Positions 35,730 through 44,538 of a stretch of 64,000 nt of DNA are shown here, in pieces. This DNA is from an uncultured Bacteroidota bacterium (GTDB lineage Bacteria; Bacteroidota; Bacteroidia; Bacteroidales; P3): contig CACXXO010000008.1 of the NCBI GenBank assembly GCA_902771735.1, positions 39,795-103,794 of the forward strand, read 5' to 3'. The position numbers were made by a program, and so were the translations under genes. The notes under the pieces were generated by a model. That model was not told the origin of the DNA and made no database searches. It saw nothing but the letters and a program-made list of their open reading frames with translations. Within the stretch, counting starts at the first letter, position 1, and each line of letters opens with the position of its first letter.

Positions 35730-38216
35730 ATGGCAGACGAAAAGAAGAACACCGAGACCTCGTTCCTTGAGGAAAAGAAAACCCAGAAAATCCACATCAA
35801 GGATATCCTCTTCACCTTGCTGAGGAATATCCATTGGCTGGCTCTGTGCGGTCTGCTGGGTGCCGTCATCGCCGGATATTATGTCCGCCACCAGAACAGA
35901 GTCTATGAGAGCAACGCCCGCATACTGATCAAAGGGTCCTCCACCGGCAACAACGAGAACTCCCTCCGCGAGGCCTCCATCAAGAACATGTTCTCCACCA
36001 AGTCGCTCTACAACAGCTCCATCAACAACGAGATGATGATGCTCACCTCCAAGTCGGCCTTGACCGAGGTGGCTCGCAACCTGAAACTCAACATTGTCTA
36101 TACCGCCAAGACCCGCCTGGTCAACCGCACCAAAGACCTCTACGGCGAATCGCCCTTCACCATAGACTTCATTGACAATGACGAAGAAGACTATGTCTCC
36201 TTCACCGCCACCGTTGCCGATGAGAATTCCTTCACCCTCACTATGCCCGACTATGAGCCGCTGAAGGTTACCTTCGATGACACCGTGGCCACTCCCTTCG
36301 GCCGCATCGTGGCCCACAAAACGTGGTTCTTCAACACAAGCTTCCGCGAAACCCCCATCAATGTCGTCCACTACAGCCTGAACGCCGCTGCCGAGCGCTA
36401 CCGTGCAGCCCTGCAGGTGGCACGCAACGACGACATGAACACCATCATCAACATCGCCCTCCGCGATGCTTCGCCCATTCGTGCCCAGGAAGTCATCAAC
36501 GAAGTCATCAACGTTTACAACAACGACGCCGTCAAAGACAAGCAGCGCATCATTGCCGAGACCTACGACTACATCAATACCCGTCTGGCAATGCTCCACT
36601 CCGACCTCGGCACACAGGAAAACGCCCTCGCCAACTTCAAACGTGAGAACCAACTACTTGACATCTCCTCCTACGGACAGAGCTATCTCCAATCGAGCAT
36701 CCAGTCGTCGGAAGAGATTGAACGTTTGAAAAAACAGCTCTCACAGGCACGCTATCTGACGCAAATCAACCAGTCGGCCGACGCCGTCCACATCATCCCT
36801 CCCACCATCGGCCTTGACGATGCCAACATCATGAACCTCATCGAACGCCACAACGCCCTGGTGCTCGAACTGGAAAAATACCAAAGTCCCAACGCCCCTG
36901 TGGTGAAAGCCAAGATGGAGGAACTCCGCACCCTGCGCCACAACATGAACCGTCTCCTCGACGGCTACATCGGAATGATACAGGAGCGCATCGCCGAGAC
37001 TCAGATCGAAGCCTCCAACGCCTCGTCAAAGATGAGCCAGGTTCCCCAGCAGCAGCTCTATCTCGAAAACCTTGAGCGCCTGCAGAAAATCAAAGAGGAG
37101 CTCTATCTCCACCTGCTGAGCCGACGCGAAGAGCTGATGATCAGCCGTCCTTCCATCGAACCCAACGGCAAAATCCTCGACCCGGCTCGCATCAACCGCA
37201 CCCCGGTAGCACCCAACGAGACCAAAACCACCCTGATGGGTCTCTTCATAGGTTTGGCCATCCCCGTAGGCATCTTCTTCCTGCGCCGTCTGCTCGACAC
37301 CAAGGTGAAGTACCACAGCGACATCATGGGCGTCACCAACGTGCCATTCCTCTGCGAAATCCCCGCCCGCGAGAAGAACGACGACCGCGAGGTGGTGGTC
37401 ACCAACCACGACCACGATGCCATGTCGGAATCCTTCCGACTGCTGCGCACCAAGATTGACTTCCTCGGCACCCGCAACGAAAACAGCAGCTGCAAGGTGC
37501 TCATGGTCACTTCCCTGCTCCCCGGCATGGGTAAGACTTTCATATCCACCAACATTGCATCGAGCCTCGGCATCGCAGGCAAGAAAACCATCATCCTCGA
37601 CCTCGACCTGCGCAAAGGCTCGCTGACTCGCAGATTCTATTCGCGCAAACACGCCGGCCTCTCCAACCTGCTGGCAGGCAAGGTCGACGATTGGCACTCG
37701 ATTATCAAATCCGACCTCATCAACACGGGAATCGACAGCATCTTCACCGGCCCCATCCCGCCCAACCCCACCGAGTTGCTCAGCAACGGCCGCTTCGAGA
37801 AACTCATCGCCCAACTGCGCGAAAACTATGACTACATCATTCTCGACACTGCTCCCACGGGCTTGGTGGTCGACACCGACATCATCAAGAATCTGGCCGA
37901 CAACACCCTGTTTGTCATCCGATACAACAAATTCGACAAGCGTCTCCTCAACACCCTCGACGAGATGTACAAAGGCCAATCCTACCCCAACCTCTCCCTC
38001 GTGCTCAACGACGTCCACTACAAGAAGTTGATGCCCTACGAGAAGAAATATGGCTACGGCTATGGTTACGGGTATGGCTATGGTTACGGCTACGGATACG
38101 GTTATGGCTATGGCTACGGCTATGGCTACGGCGAAGCCGAACGCAAGGAAGATGCCGAAATCGAAGAAAAGGAAAATAATAGGAACCATAATAATAAAGA
38201 GGAAAAGGAAAAATGA
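35730..38216 (+). CDS. wzc: Wzc-type tyrosine autokinase and polysaccharide co-polymerase with Tyr-Gly repeat tail
   Basis: The 828-residue protein has a Wzz-type N-terminal domain with a membrane segment (WLALCGLLGAVIAGYYV), a long coiled periplasmic part, a second segment near residue 495, and a cytoplasmic BY-kinase: Walker A GMGKT (599-603), Walker A' ILDLDL with Asp624 and Asp626, and Walker B with Asp706. BY-kinases phosphorylate a C-terminal tyrosine cluster to control chain length and export. Here that cluster is 14 consecutive Tyr-Gly units (774-801), followed by an acidic/basic low-complexity tail. The stop overlaps the next gene by four bases. Confidence 0.9.
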   Translation: MADEKKNTETSFLEEKKTQKIHIKDILFTLLRNIHWLALCGLLGAVIAGYYVRHQNRVYESNARILIKGSSTGNNENSLREASIKNMFSTKSLYNSSINNEMMMLTSKSALTEVARNLKLNIVYTAKTRLVNRTKDLYGESPFTIDFIDNDEEDYVSFTATVADENSFTLTMPDYEPLKVTFDDTVATPFGRIVAHKTWFFNTSFRETPINVVHYSLNAAAERYRAALQVARNDDMNTIINIALRDASPIRAQEVINEVINVYNNDAVKDKQRIIAETYDYINTRLAMLHSDLGTQENALANFKRENQLLDISSYGQSYLQSSIQSSEEIERLKKQLSQARYLTQINQSADAVHIIPPTIGLDDANIMNLIERHNALVLELEKYQSPNAPVVKAKMEELRTLRHNMNRLLDGYIGMIQERIAETQIEASNASSKMSQVPQQQLYLENLERLQKIKEELYLHLLSRREELMISRPSIEPNGKILDPARINRTPVAPNETKTTLMGLFIGLAIPVGIFFLRRLLDTKVKYHSDIMGVTNVPFLCEIPAREKNDDREVVVTNHDHDAMSESFRLLRTKIDFLGTRNENSSCKVLMVTSLLPGMGKTFISTNIASSLGIAGKKTIILDLDLRKGSLTRRFYSRKHAGLSNLLAGKVDDWHSIIKSDLINTGIDSIFTGPIPPNPTELLSNGRFEKLIAQLRENYDYIILDTAPTGLVVDTDIIKNLADNTLFVIRYNKFDKRLLNTLDEMYKGQSYPNLSLVLNDVHYKKLMPYEKKYGYGYGYGYGYGYGYGYGYGYGYGYGYGEAERKEDAEIEEKENNRNHNNKEEKEK
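38049..38132 (+). repeat. Tyr-Gly codon repeat in wzc (14 units)
   Basis: TAT/TAC alternating with GGN forms 14 six-base units without interruption. Third-position changes break it into short identical runs such as GGCTATGGTTACGG, so it is imperfect but still prone to slippage. A gain or loss of a unit keeps the reading frame and changes the number of phosphorylatable tyrosines. Confidence 0.9.
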
Positions 38217-39700
38217 GAAAATCTTTACTCGTCCTAACACTGCTTATCGCAAGCTCAGGTTACTCCTTCGCTCAAGGTTGGAGAGGATTCTCGCTCGGAG
38301 CGGACCGCGACACATTGATGTATATCATTGCCTCGCCATTCGACAACTGGTACATCAATGCCTCTGCCGGTATCCAAACTTTCATAGGCAATGCCCCCGA
38401 CAGCAAAGCCGCGTGGAACAAACTCGACTTCGGCTTTCGCGCCGAATTAGGCAAATGGGTCATCCCCGACATTGCCGTCTCGCTGCGTCTCGGTTTCTCC
38501 ACAGCGCACAGCCAGTCGCGCCACGGAGGCAACAACCCCCTCACGGACATCAACAACCCCATCAACTACGACGGTGCGGAATATGGTCCATACTACCCCA
38601 TCAGCGCTTCCCTATTCTCGTTGATGGGCATCGTAACTATCGACTGGACCAATTTCTTCCTCGGATATGAAGCCGGCAAGCGCAAACGCTTCCATTTCCA
38701 TACTCCCGTCGGTCTGGGACTTACAGCAATGGTAGGCAAAGTCATCAACCAAAACTACGTCAACAAACCCGATGTGGATGCTGAGATTGGCGACTTGAGC
38801 CGCAACTTCGAGCTGGCATTCACCGGAGGTGTAACGGCCGAATACTATGCCACAGAGCATCTCGCCCTCAACGCCACCCTCGAACTTATGTGGGCCCGAG
38901 GCAGTCTCGACGACTACAACTACAACCTCGATGCCGACATCCGCCGCACCGACCTGATTCCTTCCCTCTACCTCGGTGCCAAATTCAACCTCCTGAAAAC
39001 CATCACCAAACGTGACCCCTACACCTACCAGAGCTCCAAGTCGAAAGTCAACCACGAATTCCTCTCCTACGGCACCCGATACACCATCGAGAACCTCAAC
39101 GGAAAAATCGAGCGCCTCTACCACGAACGCGACTCCATACAGGATCTCGCCGGCATACGTGCCAACGACGATGCCGCCCGTATAGCCGACATCGACCACC
39201 AGCTCGACAGCCTGCAGAACGAACTCGATAAACTCGGCAACGATAATCCTCGCTGGGGCAACGGCCCGAGAAACATCTTCGACGAACTGCTTGCCGCCAA
39301 CGAGATTCTCAACCTGCCCGCCGCCATCGTCTACTACCAGCTCGACAAATACGACCTCGACTACAACGCCTGCAAACGCCTTGAAGAGTTTTCCCGCGAG
39401 GCACGCCACCTCGACGACACCATCGAGTACTATATCATCGGTGCCGCCGACTCGCTCACCGGCTCCATCCGTCACAACCAATGGCTCTCCGAACGCCGTG
39501 CCGACGCAGCCTACAACATGCTTGTCGACAACTATGGCATGAGCGGCAACCAGTTCATCAAGGTCTTCGCCGGCGGTATCAACGTCTACGACCCGCAGGA
39601 AAACAACCGTATGGCCATGGTCATCCAGCGCACCCCCGTCACCGAGGAGATTGTCGAACGCTGGGAGCGCCTGAGTCGTGAACGGCTGAAGAAGAAATAG
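38213..39700 (+). CDS. Outer-membrane beta-barrel/OmpA-like protein of the wza-wzc operon
   Basis: The 495-residue protein has a signal peptide ending SSGYSFAQ, an N-terminal portion with alternating aromatic beta-strand patterns up to about residue 260, a coiled-coil-like linker around residues 285-345, and an OmpA-type C-terminal domain with YYIIGAADSLTG and NQWLSERRADAAYNML. The OmpA part would bind peptidoglycan. Being co-translated with Wzc suggests that it helps position or stabilise the export channel; this is inferred. A strong terminator follows. Confidence 0.75.
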   Translation: MRKSLLVLTLLIASSGYSFAQGWRGFSLGADRDTLMYIIASPFDNWYINASAGIQTFIGNAPDSKAAWNKLDFGFRAELGKWVIPDIAVSLRLGFSTAHSQSRHGGNNPLTDINNPINYDGAEYGPYYPISASLFSLMGIVTIDWTNFFLGYEAGKRKRFHFHTPVGLGLTAMVGKVINQNYVNKPDVDAEIGDLSRNFELAFTGGVTAEYYATEHLALNATLELMWARGSLDDYNYNLDADIRRTDLIPSLYLGAKFNLLKTITKRDPYTYQSSKSKVNHEFLSYGTRYTIENLNGKIERLYHERDSIQDLAGIRANDDAARIADIDHQLDSLQNELDKLGNDNPRWGNGPRNIFDELLAANEILNLPAAIVYYQLDKYDLDYNACKRLEEFSREARHLDDTIEYYIIGAADSLTGSIRHNQWLSERRADAAYNMLVDNYGMSGNQFIKVFAGGINVYDPQENNRMAMVIQRTPVTEEIVERWERLSRERLKKK

Positions 39701-39722
39701 CAACACCTTCACATCCCACTTT

Positions 39723-39762
39723 AAAGGCCGGAATTCCATCCAAGGAATTCCGGCCTTTTTTT
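39723..39762 (+). terminator. Intrinsic terminator of the wza-wzc operon
   Basis: A perfect 15-bp stem (39723-39737 with 39744-39758), 6-base loop and T run follow the stop by 22 bases. This is a classical rho-independent terminator. Confidence 0.85.
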
Positions 39763-39775
39763 GTTCCCCTTCCCT

Positions 39776-39893
39776 TACCACAAACCTCGCCCCACTACCC
39801 TGCCAAGCCCCTGCCAAGCCCCTGTCAACACCCTACCAACTCCTACCGTGGTAGGAGTTGGTAGGGTGTTGATAGGGCGTTAATAGGTAGTTA
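39776..39893. repeat. TACC/GGTA palindromic array, copy 3
   Basis: The centre TACCGTGGTA is at 39844-39853. The left arm runs through units TACCAACTCC, TGTCAACACCC and two identical TGCCAAGCCCC units; the right arm mirrors the inner two units as GGAGTTGGTA and GGGTGTTGATA. This is the longest copy and lies between two convergent terminators. Confidence 0.85.
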
Positions 39894-39921
39894 TCAGCCA
39901 CTTGGTATTAAGCATAAAAAA

Positions 39922-39960
39922 AAGAGCCACGGAACGGTTTTTTACCATTCCGTGGCTCTT
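39922..39960 (-). terminator. Terminator of the bamA-ompH block
   Basis: AAGAGCCACGGAA (39922-39934) pairs with TTCCGTGGCTCTT (39948-39960), with an A run on the left and a T run on the right, so it can stop transcription from either side. It lies 22 bases after the second ompH gene on the minus strand. Confidence 0.8.
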
Positions 39961-39982
39961 TTTTCAGTTAATTTAACAAGCC

Positions 39983-40495
39983 TTATTTGAGGCCGAGTTT
40001 CTTTTTGACGAGAGGCATGATGTCGTCGCTGTCCTGCGAATAGAGGACCCCGGCGGAACCCGAATCGAGGATGTAGGTGTAGCCACCTTCGGCAGCCACA
40101 TCCGAGATGGCCTTCTTGGCCCGGTCGATGATGGGTTTGAGAAGATCCTGCTCACGCTGCTGTAGCTGCTTCTGGGCGTTCTCCTGAAACTCCTGGATGC
40201 GGGTGCCCATATCCTGCAGTTCGCGCTGCTTGGTGTTGCGGATAAGTTCGGTCCAACCCGACTGTTTCTCCATGTACTCGTTGTAGCGTTTCTCCATCTC
40301 GGACTGCATCGACTTGAGCTGTTCCTCGAGGCCGGCCACTTCCTGCTGGAGGATAGTCTGGGCCGAGTCACGGCCGGGCATAATCTGCATCAGATCGTTG
40401 GAATTGATGTGGCCAAGTTTGACGTTCTTCTGGGCCATGGCGTTGCCACCGCAAAGGAAAAGGCAGGCAACAATTGCAATTAAGGTCTTTTTCAT
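39983..40495 (-). CDS. OmpH/Skp-family periplasmic chaperone (second copy)
   Basis: The 170-residue protein has a signal peptide (IAIVACLFLCGGNAMAQ), then KLGHINSNDLMQIMPGRDSA, a long charged coiled coil, and the end YTYILDSGSAGVLYSQDSDD. This is the Skp/OmpH trimeric chaperone that holds unfolded outer-membrane proteins on the way to BamA. It lies 17 bases after another ompH and two genes after bamA, an arrangement usual in Bacteroidetes. Confidence 0.9.
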   Translation of the reverse strand: MKKTLIAIVACLFLCGGNAMAQKNVKLGHINSNDLMQIMPGRDSAQTILQQEVAGLEEQLKSMQSEMEKRYNEYMEKQSGWTELIRNTKQRELQDMGTRIQEFQENAQKQLQQREQDLLKPIIDRAKKAISDVAAEGGYTYILDSGSAGVLYSQDSDDIMPLVKKKLGLK

Positions 40496-40512
40496 TTGTC
40501 GTATTGATTTTT

Positions 40513-41166
40513 TTAATTTCTTTTCGGTTTCAAATTGGCAGGCTCGCGCACCGGACGGCTGCGTCCGTCGGCGTCGCGCGAACGCATTTCGGGATTGGAG
40601 GGTTTCTTTTTCTGCTCGTCGGCTTCGGGTGGTGCGTTCTGGGCACCGGGCTTATAGCCAAGCGACTCGAGGACATCGTCGCTGATGTCGAATTTCTTGT
40701 TGGCGAAAAGTACGGCGGGGCTGCCGGCCTTGTCGAAAACAAAGCCATAGTTCTTCTCCTGTGCGATGCGCTCAATCGCTGCATAGACACGGTCCTGGAC
40801 GGGTTTGAGCAACTCGGCCCTCTTCTTGTCGAGGTCGCCTCCCGGACCAAAGCGCTGCTGCTGCAGATCGCGCAGCTCCTGCTCCTTGGACTTGATTTCA
40901 TCCTGACGGCGCTTTTTCAGATTGTCGGGGAGAAGATAGCTCTCTTGCTCGTATTCGGCACGGAGGGTCTCTATCTCCGATTGCTTTTCGGACAGTTCCT
41001 TAGTCCAATCCTCGACATATTTGTCGAGACGTTTCTGTGCGTTGGCATAGTCGGGGACATTGCGAAGCACATAGTCGGTGTTGACGCATGCAAACTTCTG
41101 CTGGGCCGCAGCGGGAAAGGCTGAGACCAGAAGCAGCGAGAGCATTATCAATATCCTGGTTTTCAT
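40513..41166 (-). CDS. OmpH/Skp-family periplasmic chaperone (first copy)
   Basis: The 217-residue protein has a signal peptide ending AFPAAAQ, KFACVNTDYVLRNVPDYANA, a coiled-coil hairpin and YGFVFDKAGSPAVLFANKKFD. Beyond the Skp domain is a hydrophilic tail of about 40 residues rich in Pro, Lys and Arg that the second copy lacks. It starts three bases after the bamA stop, so the two are surely co-transcribed. Confidence 0.9.
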   Translation of the reverse strand: MKTRILIMLSLLLVSAFPAAAQQKFACVNTDYVLRNVPDYANAQKRLDKYVEDWTKELSEKQSEIETLRAEYEQESYLLPDNLKKRRQDEIKSKEQELRDLQQQRFGPGGDLDKKRAELLKPVQDRVYAAIERIAQEKNYGFVFDKAGSPAVLFANKKFDISDDVLESLGYKPGAQNAPPEADEQKKKPSNPEMRSRDADGRSRPVREPANLKPKRN

Positions 41167-41169
41167 TGT

Positions 41170-43704
41170 TTAATCGAGGCTTTGACCAATAGAGAAGTGG
41201 AACTGGCTGCCGCCGGTGTTGCCATCGAATCCGTAGCCCCAGTCGACACCGATAAGTCCCAGCATGGGGAGATAGAGTCGGACACCAAGACCGGCAGAGT
41301 TATACATCTTGAAAGGCTGGAACTGCGAGAGGTCGCTCCAGCAGTTGCCACCTTCGAGGAATCCAAGGACCCAGATGGTGGCGCTGCCGCTTTCCACGAT
41401 GGGTTGGCGAAGTTCGATGGTAAAGCGGTCGAAGACCGAACCGCCGTTGTCGGGGGTCAGCGAGTTGTTTTCATAGCCACGCAGGGGGATGACCTCGCGA
41501 CCGTCGAGCACCCACGACGAGAGACCGTCGCCACCAAGGAAATAGCGTCCGAAGGGGGCCAGACCGATGTCTTTGTTGTAATAGCTCATCCATCCGAAGC
41601 GGAAGCGGGTGCTGAGCACCACGTCGCCAACGAGGTTGAGGAACCATGCGCCACGGAGGTTGACCTTATAGTATTCCACCCATTTGAATTTTTCTTCGGG
41701 AGAGGCTGTAGCATAGTCCTTGCTGGAGAAGAGGGAGAAGGGGGGCGTGAAGTAGGCGCTGAGCGATATTTCGGAACCGCTGCGGGTGTAGAAAGGCGAG
41801 TCGAAAGAGTTGCGTGCGATGGTGAAAGCATAGGAGATATCATTGGCGCTGCCGTCGGTGAAGAGGCCTGCGGCAAGGCTGCTGTAGTTGTTGAGGATGT
41901 AGTGCTTATAGGTGAGGCCGTGAGAGATGATGAAGTAGTCGTCGGGCCATTTGAGGCGCTTGGAGAAGCTCACGCCGGCACCGGTAATCTGCAGGCTGTA
42001 GAAATTCTCGTCGTTTTTGCGCACCCAGAGCCCGTTGCTCAAGTAGTTGTGGTAAACCTGTCCAGAGAGCGACTGGGCCCGGTGGCCACCGAGCCAAGGT
42101 TCTGTGAACGAAGCGCTGAAGGAATAGTAGGAACTACCGTTGGAGGTGGCGTTGAAGGCAAGTTTCTGGCCATCGCCGGCAGGCAGCGGCACCCAGGCAT
42201 CCTTGTTGAATACATTACGGAGACTGAAGTTGTTGAGCTGGATACCCACTTGGAAGATGAACATGCCCGAGCCGTAGCCACCCTGAAGATTGAGCTGGCT
42301 GGTGGAACCTTCCTTGACATGATAGACGATGTCCACGGTGCCATTCTTGGGGTCGGGACGCGGTTCCGGCCTCACCGACTGCTCTTCGAAGAACTTGAGG
42401 GTCAACAGTTCACGATAGCTGCGCATCATGGCCTCACGGCTGAAAAGGTCGCCCGGACGGGTGTGCAACTCGCGCATGATGACCTTGTCGTTGGTGATGG
42501 TGTTGCCTTCGATAGAGACATTGCGGATGCGGGCCTGCTTGTCCTCGACGATACGAACCTCTATATCGATACTGTCGTTTTCCACAGCCACCTCGACGGG
42601 AGTGGCACGGAAGAAGAGGTAGCCGTTGTCCATGTAGAGCGAAGTGAGGTCGGTGCCCGAAGGATTGTAGCTGAGGTTCTCCTCGAGGACTTTCTTGTTG
42701 TACGGATCACCCTTGGAGATGCGCAGCGAGCGACGCAGCACATCGTCGCTATAGACGGTGTTGCCCGAGAAAGTGATGTTGCGGAAATAGAACTTTTTAC
42801 CTTCGTGGAGGACAACCTTTATCTTCAAGCGGTCCTGGTCCTTGTTCTTCAACTCCGACTGCGGGGTCTCCCATACGGTGTCCATCACGATGCGTGCATC
42901 GCGATAGCCTTGCTCGTTGTAGTAGGCAATGATGTTGTCGAGGTCCTCGCGAAAGTCATTTTCCATGTAGATAGACTTCTTCCAAAACACTTTCTTCCAG
43001 AAACGCAGACTCTTGCGGAAATGGACATCGCGGGTCTTCTGCATCTTGCCTTTCAGTGTGGAGGTGGAGATTTCCTGGTTGCCGACAAAAATGAGGGAAT
43101 CGATTTTCACCTTTTTGCCACGGTTGACGTTGAAGGTAACGATAAGGCGGCCCGAGGTGTCGGATTCGGTGGTGGGTGTCACTTCGACACGAGTGAAACC
43201 TTTGCCGATGAAATAACTCTTGATTTTGTTAGACGAGGTGCGGAGCATGTTCTCCGTCACCACGTCGCCAGATTTGATTTGTATCTCTTCGCGCAGTTTC
43301 TTGTCTTCGCCCTTCTTCACTCCCTTGAAAGCAAACTTGAGCATGCGGGGGCGCTCGTGCAGCACAATGGTAAGGAAAGCAATGTTACCCTGGATGCGGG
43401 AAACGCGAATCTGGACGTCGTCGAACATACCCTGTTTCCAGAGGTTCTCGATGGCACCAGAGATTTTGTCGCCGGGGATTTTCACCTTGTCGCCCACCTG
43501 CAGGCCGGCCACAAGCTGAACAACACGGGTATCGAAATTCTCGGCACCCACGAAAGAGATGCCTCCGATTTCGTAGGTCTTGGGAGTCAGATAGTCAAAA
43601 TCATATTCCTCACCACTACCCACAACCACCTGTGAATGAGCCATTATGGGCAGCATGGCCAACAGGAGGGCAAGCAGTAGCGTTTTCGTTTTCTGTTTCA
43701 TCAA
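41170..43704 (-). CDS. bamA: Outer-membrane protein assembly factor BamA
   Basis: The 844-residue protein has a signal peptide, five POTRA domains (the first starts at about residue 40 with YEIGGISFVGAENFD, later ones with SLIFVGNQEIS, FRNITFSGNTVY and RIRNVSIEGNTI) and a C-terminal 16-strand barrel with the conserved YFLGGDGLSSW and GVRLYLPMLGLIGVDWGYGF segments. BamA folds and inserts barrel proteins into the outer membrane. The uppS-bamA-ompH-ompH order supports the call. Confidence 0.95.
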   Translation of the reverse strand: MMKQKTKTLLLALLLAMLPIMAHSQVVVGSGEEYDFDYLTPKTYEIGGISFVGAENFDTRVVQLVAGLQVGDKVKIPGDKISGAIENLWKQGMFDDVQIRVSRIQGNIAFLTIVLHERPRMLKFAFKGVKKGEDKKLREEIQIKSGDVVTENMLRTSSNKIKSYFIGKGFTRVEVTPTTESDTSGRLIVTFNVNRGKKVKIDSLIFVGNQEISTSTLKGKMQKTRDVHFRKSLRFWKKVFWKKSIYMENDFREDLDNIIAYYNEQGYRDARIVMDTVWETPQSELKNKDQDRLKIKVVLHEGKKFYFRNITFSGNTVYSDDVLRRSLRISKGDPYNKKVLEENLSYNPSGTDLTSLYMDNGYLFFRATPVEVAVENDSIDIEVRIVEDKQARIRNVSIEGNTITNDKVIMRELHTRPGDLFSREAMMRSYRELLTLKFFEEQSVRPEPRPDPKNGTVDIVYHVKEGSTSQLNLQGGYGSGMFIFQVGIQLNNFSLRNVFNKDAWVPLPAGDGQKLAFNATSNGSSYYSFSASFTEPWLGGHRAQSLSGQVYHNYLSNGLWVRKNDENFYSLQITGAGVSFSKRLKWPDDYFIISHGLTYKHYILNNYSSLAAGLFTDGSANDISYAFTIARNSFDSPFYTRSGSEISLSAYFTPPFSLFSSKDYATASPEEKFKWVEYYKVNLRGAWFLNLVGDVVLSTRFRFGWMSYYNKDIGLAPFGRYFLGGDGLSSWVLDGREVIPLRGYENNSLTPDNGGSVFDRFTIELRQPIVESGSATIWVLGFLEGGNCWSDLSQFQPFKMYNSAGLGVRLYLPMLGLIGVDWGYGFDGNTGGSQFHFSIGQSLD

Positions 43705-43789
43705 TATTTACACTTAATCTATATAATAACTCACTTCCGCATGAATTATTATATATTAGTATAAAAAAAGTGTAAAAAATTGCATTTTT

Positions 43790-44527
43790 TCATTTCGAAG
43801 ACTCCACCTGAGCACCGGTTTTACCAAATCGGCGTTGACGACTTTGGTATTCCGCCACAGCCTCATAGAGGTTTTCCTCGCGGAAATCGGGCCATAGCAA
43901 CTCGGTGAAATAGAATTCGGTATAAGCCATCTGCCAGAGCAGGAAGTTGCTCACGCGAAGTTCTCCTCCGGTACGAATCAACAAGTCGGGGTCCGGATAG
44001 TCCTTGGTGGTCAGATAGTCACGGAGCGTGTCCTCGTCGATGGTGGCGGGGTCGCGATGTTCGGTGCACAGCGCTTTCAAGGCCCGTGCTATCTCCCAGC
44101 GCGAACTGTAACTCAAAGCCAGGATGAGGGTCATGGCGGTATTGCCCGACGTCTCCTCAATGCATTGTTCCAGCATGGTACGCGAGCGCTCGGGCAGACG
44201 CTGCAGATCGCCAATCATGGCCAGCCGAACATTGTTCTTCATCAGGGTTTCCGTCTCTTCCCGGACAGCCTTGATGAGCAGTTCCATCAGCCCGTCGACT
44301 TCGGCCTGGGGCCGATTCCAATTCTCGGTGCTGAATGTGTAGAGGGTCATATATTTGACACCCAGCTTCACGCCACCTTCTACAGTCTGACGCACTGCAG
44401 TGAAGGCATTTTGATGGCCAAAAAGGCGCTCGTGCTTCTGTTTCATCGCCCAACGGCCGTTACCGTCCATAATGATGGCCACATGCTGTGGCACCCTTGT
44501 TTTGTCAATCTGGTCTATCGTCATCAT
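43790..44527 (-). CDS. uppS: Isoprenyl transferase (undecaprenyl diphosphate synthase)
   Basis: The 245-residue protein has HVAIIMDGNGRWA with the catalytic Asp, LYTFSTENWNRP, and DLLIRTGGELRVSNFLLWQ, the signatures of cis-prenyltransferases. It makes undecaprenyl diphosphate, the carrier for peptidoglycan and for the glycans assembled by the large operon. Upstream of bamA on the same strand with an 85-base AT-rich gap in which I see no clear promoter. Confidence 0.95.
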   Translation of the reverse strand: MMTIDQIDKTRVPQHVAIIMDGNGRWAMKQKHERLFGHQNAFTAVRQTVEGGVKLGVKYMTLYTFSTENWNRPQAEVDGLMELLIKAVREETETLMKNNVRLAMIGDLQRLPERSRTMLEQCIEETSGNTAMTLILALSYSSRWEIARALKALCTEHRDPATIDEDTLRDYLTTKDYPDPDLLIRTGGELRVSNFLLWQMAYTEFYFTELLWPDFREENLYEAVAEYQSRQRRFGKTGAQVESSK

Positions 44528-44538
44528 TGCTCTGTGTT

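Noticed and set aside
37026-38240. A 404-codon minus-strand frame opposite wzc
   Set aside because: Antisense of the kinase domain and Tyr-Gly repeat; the Val-Ala-Ile pattern comes from the repeat.
41182-43635. An 817-codon open frame on the + strand opposite bamA
   Set aside because: It is the exact antisense of a well-recognised bamA and its translation is Val/Glu/Asp-rich without domains, as expected from a GC-biased gene read backwards.
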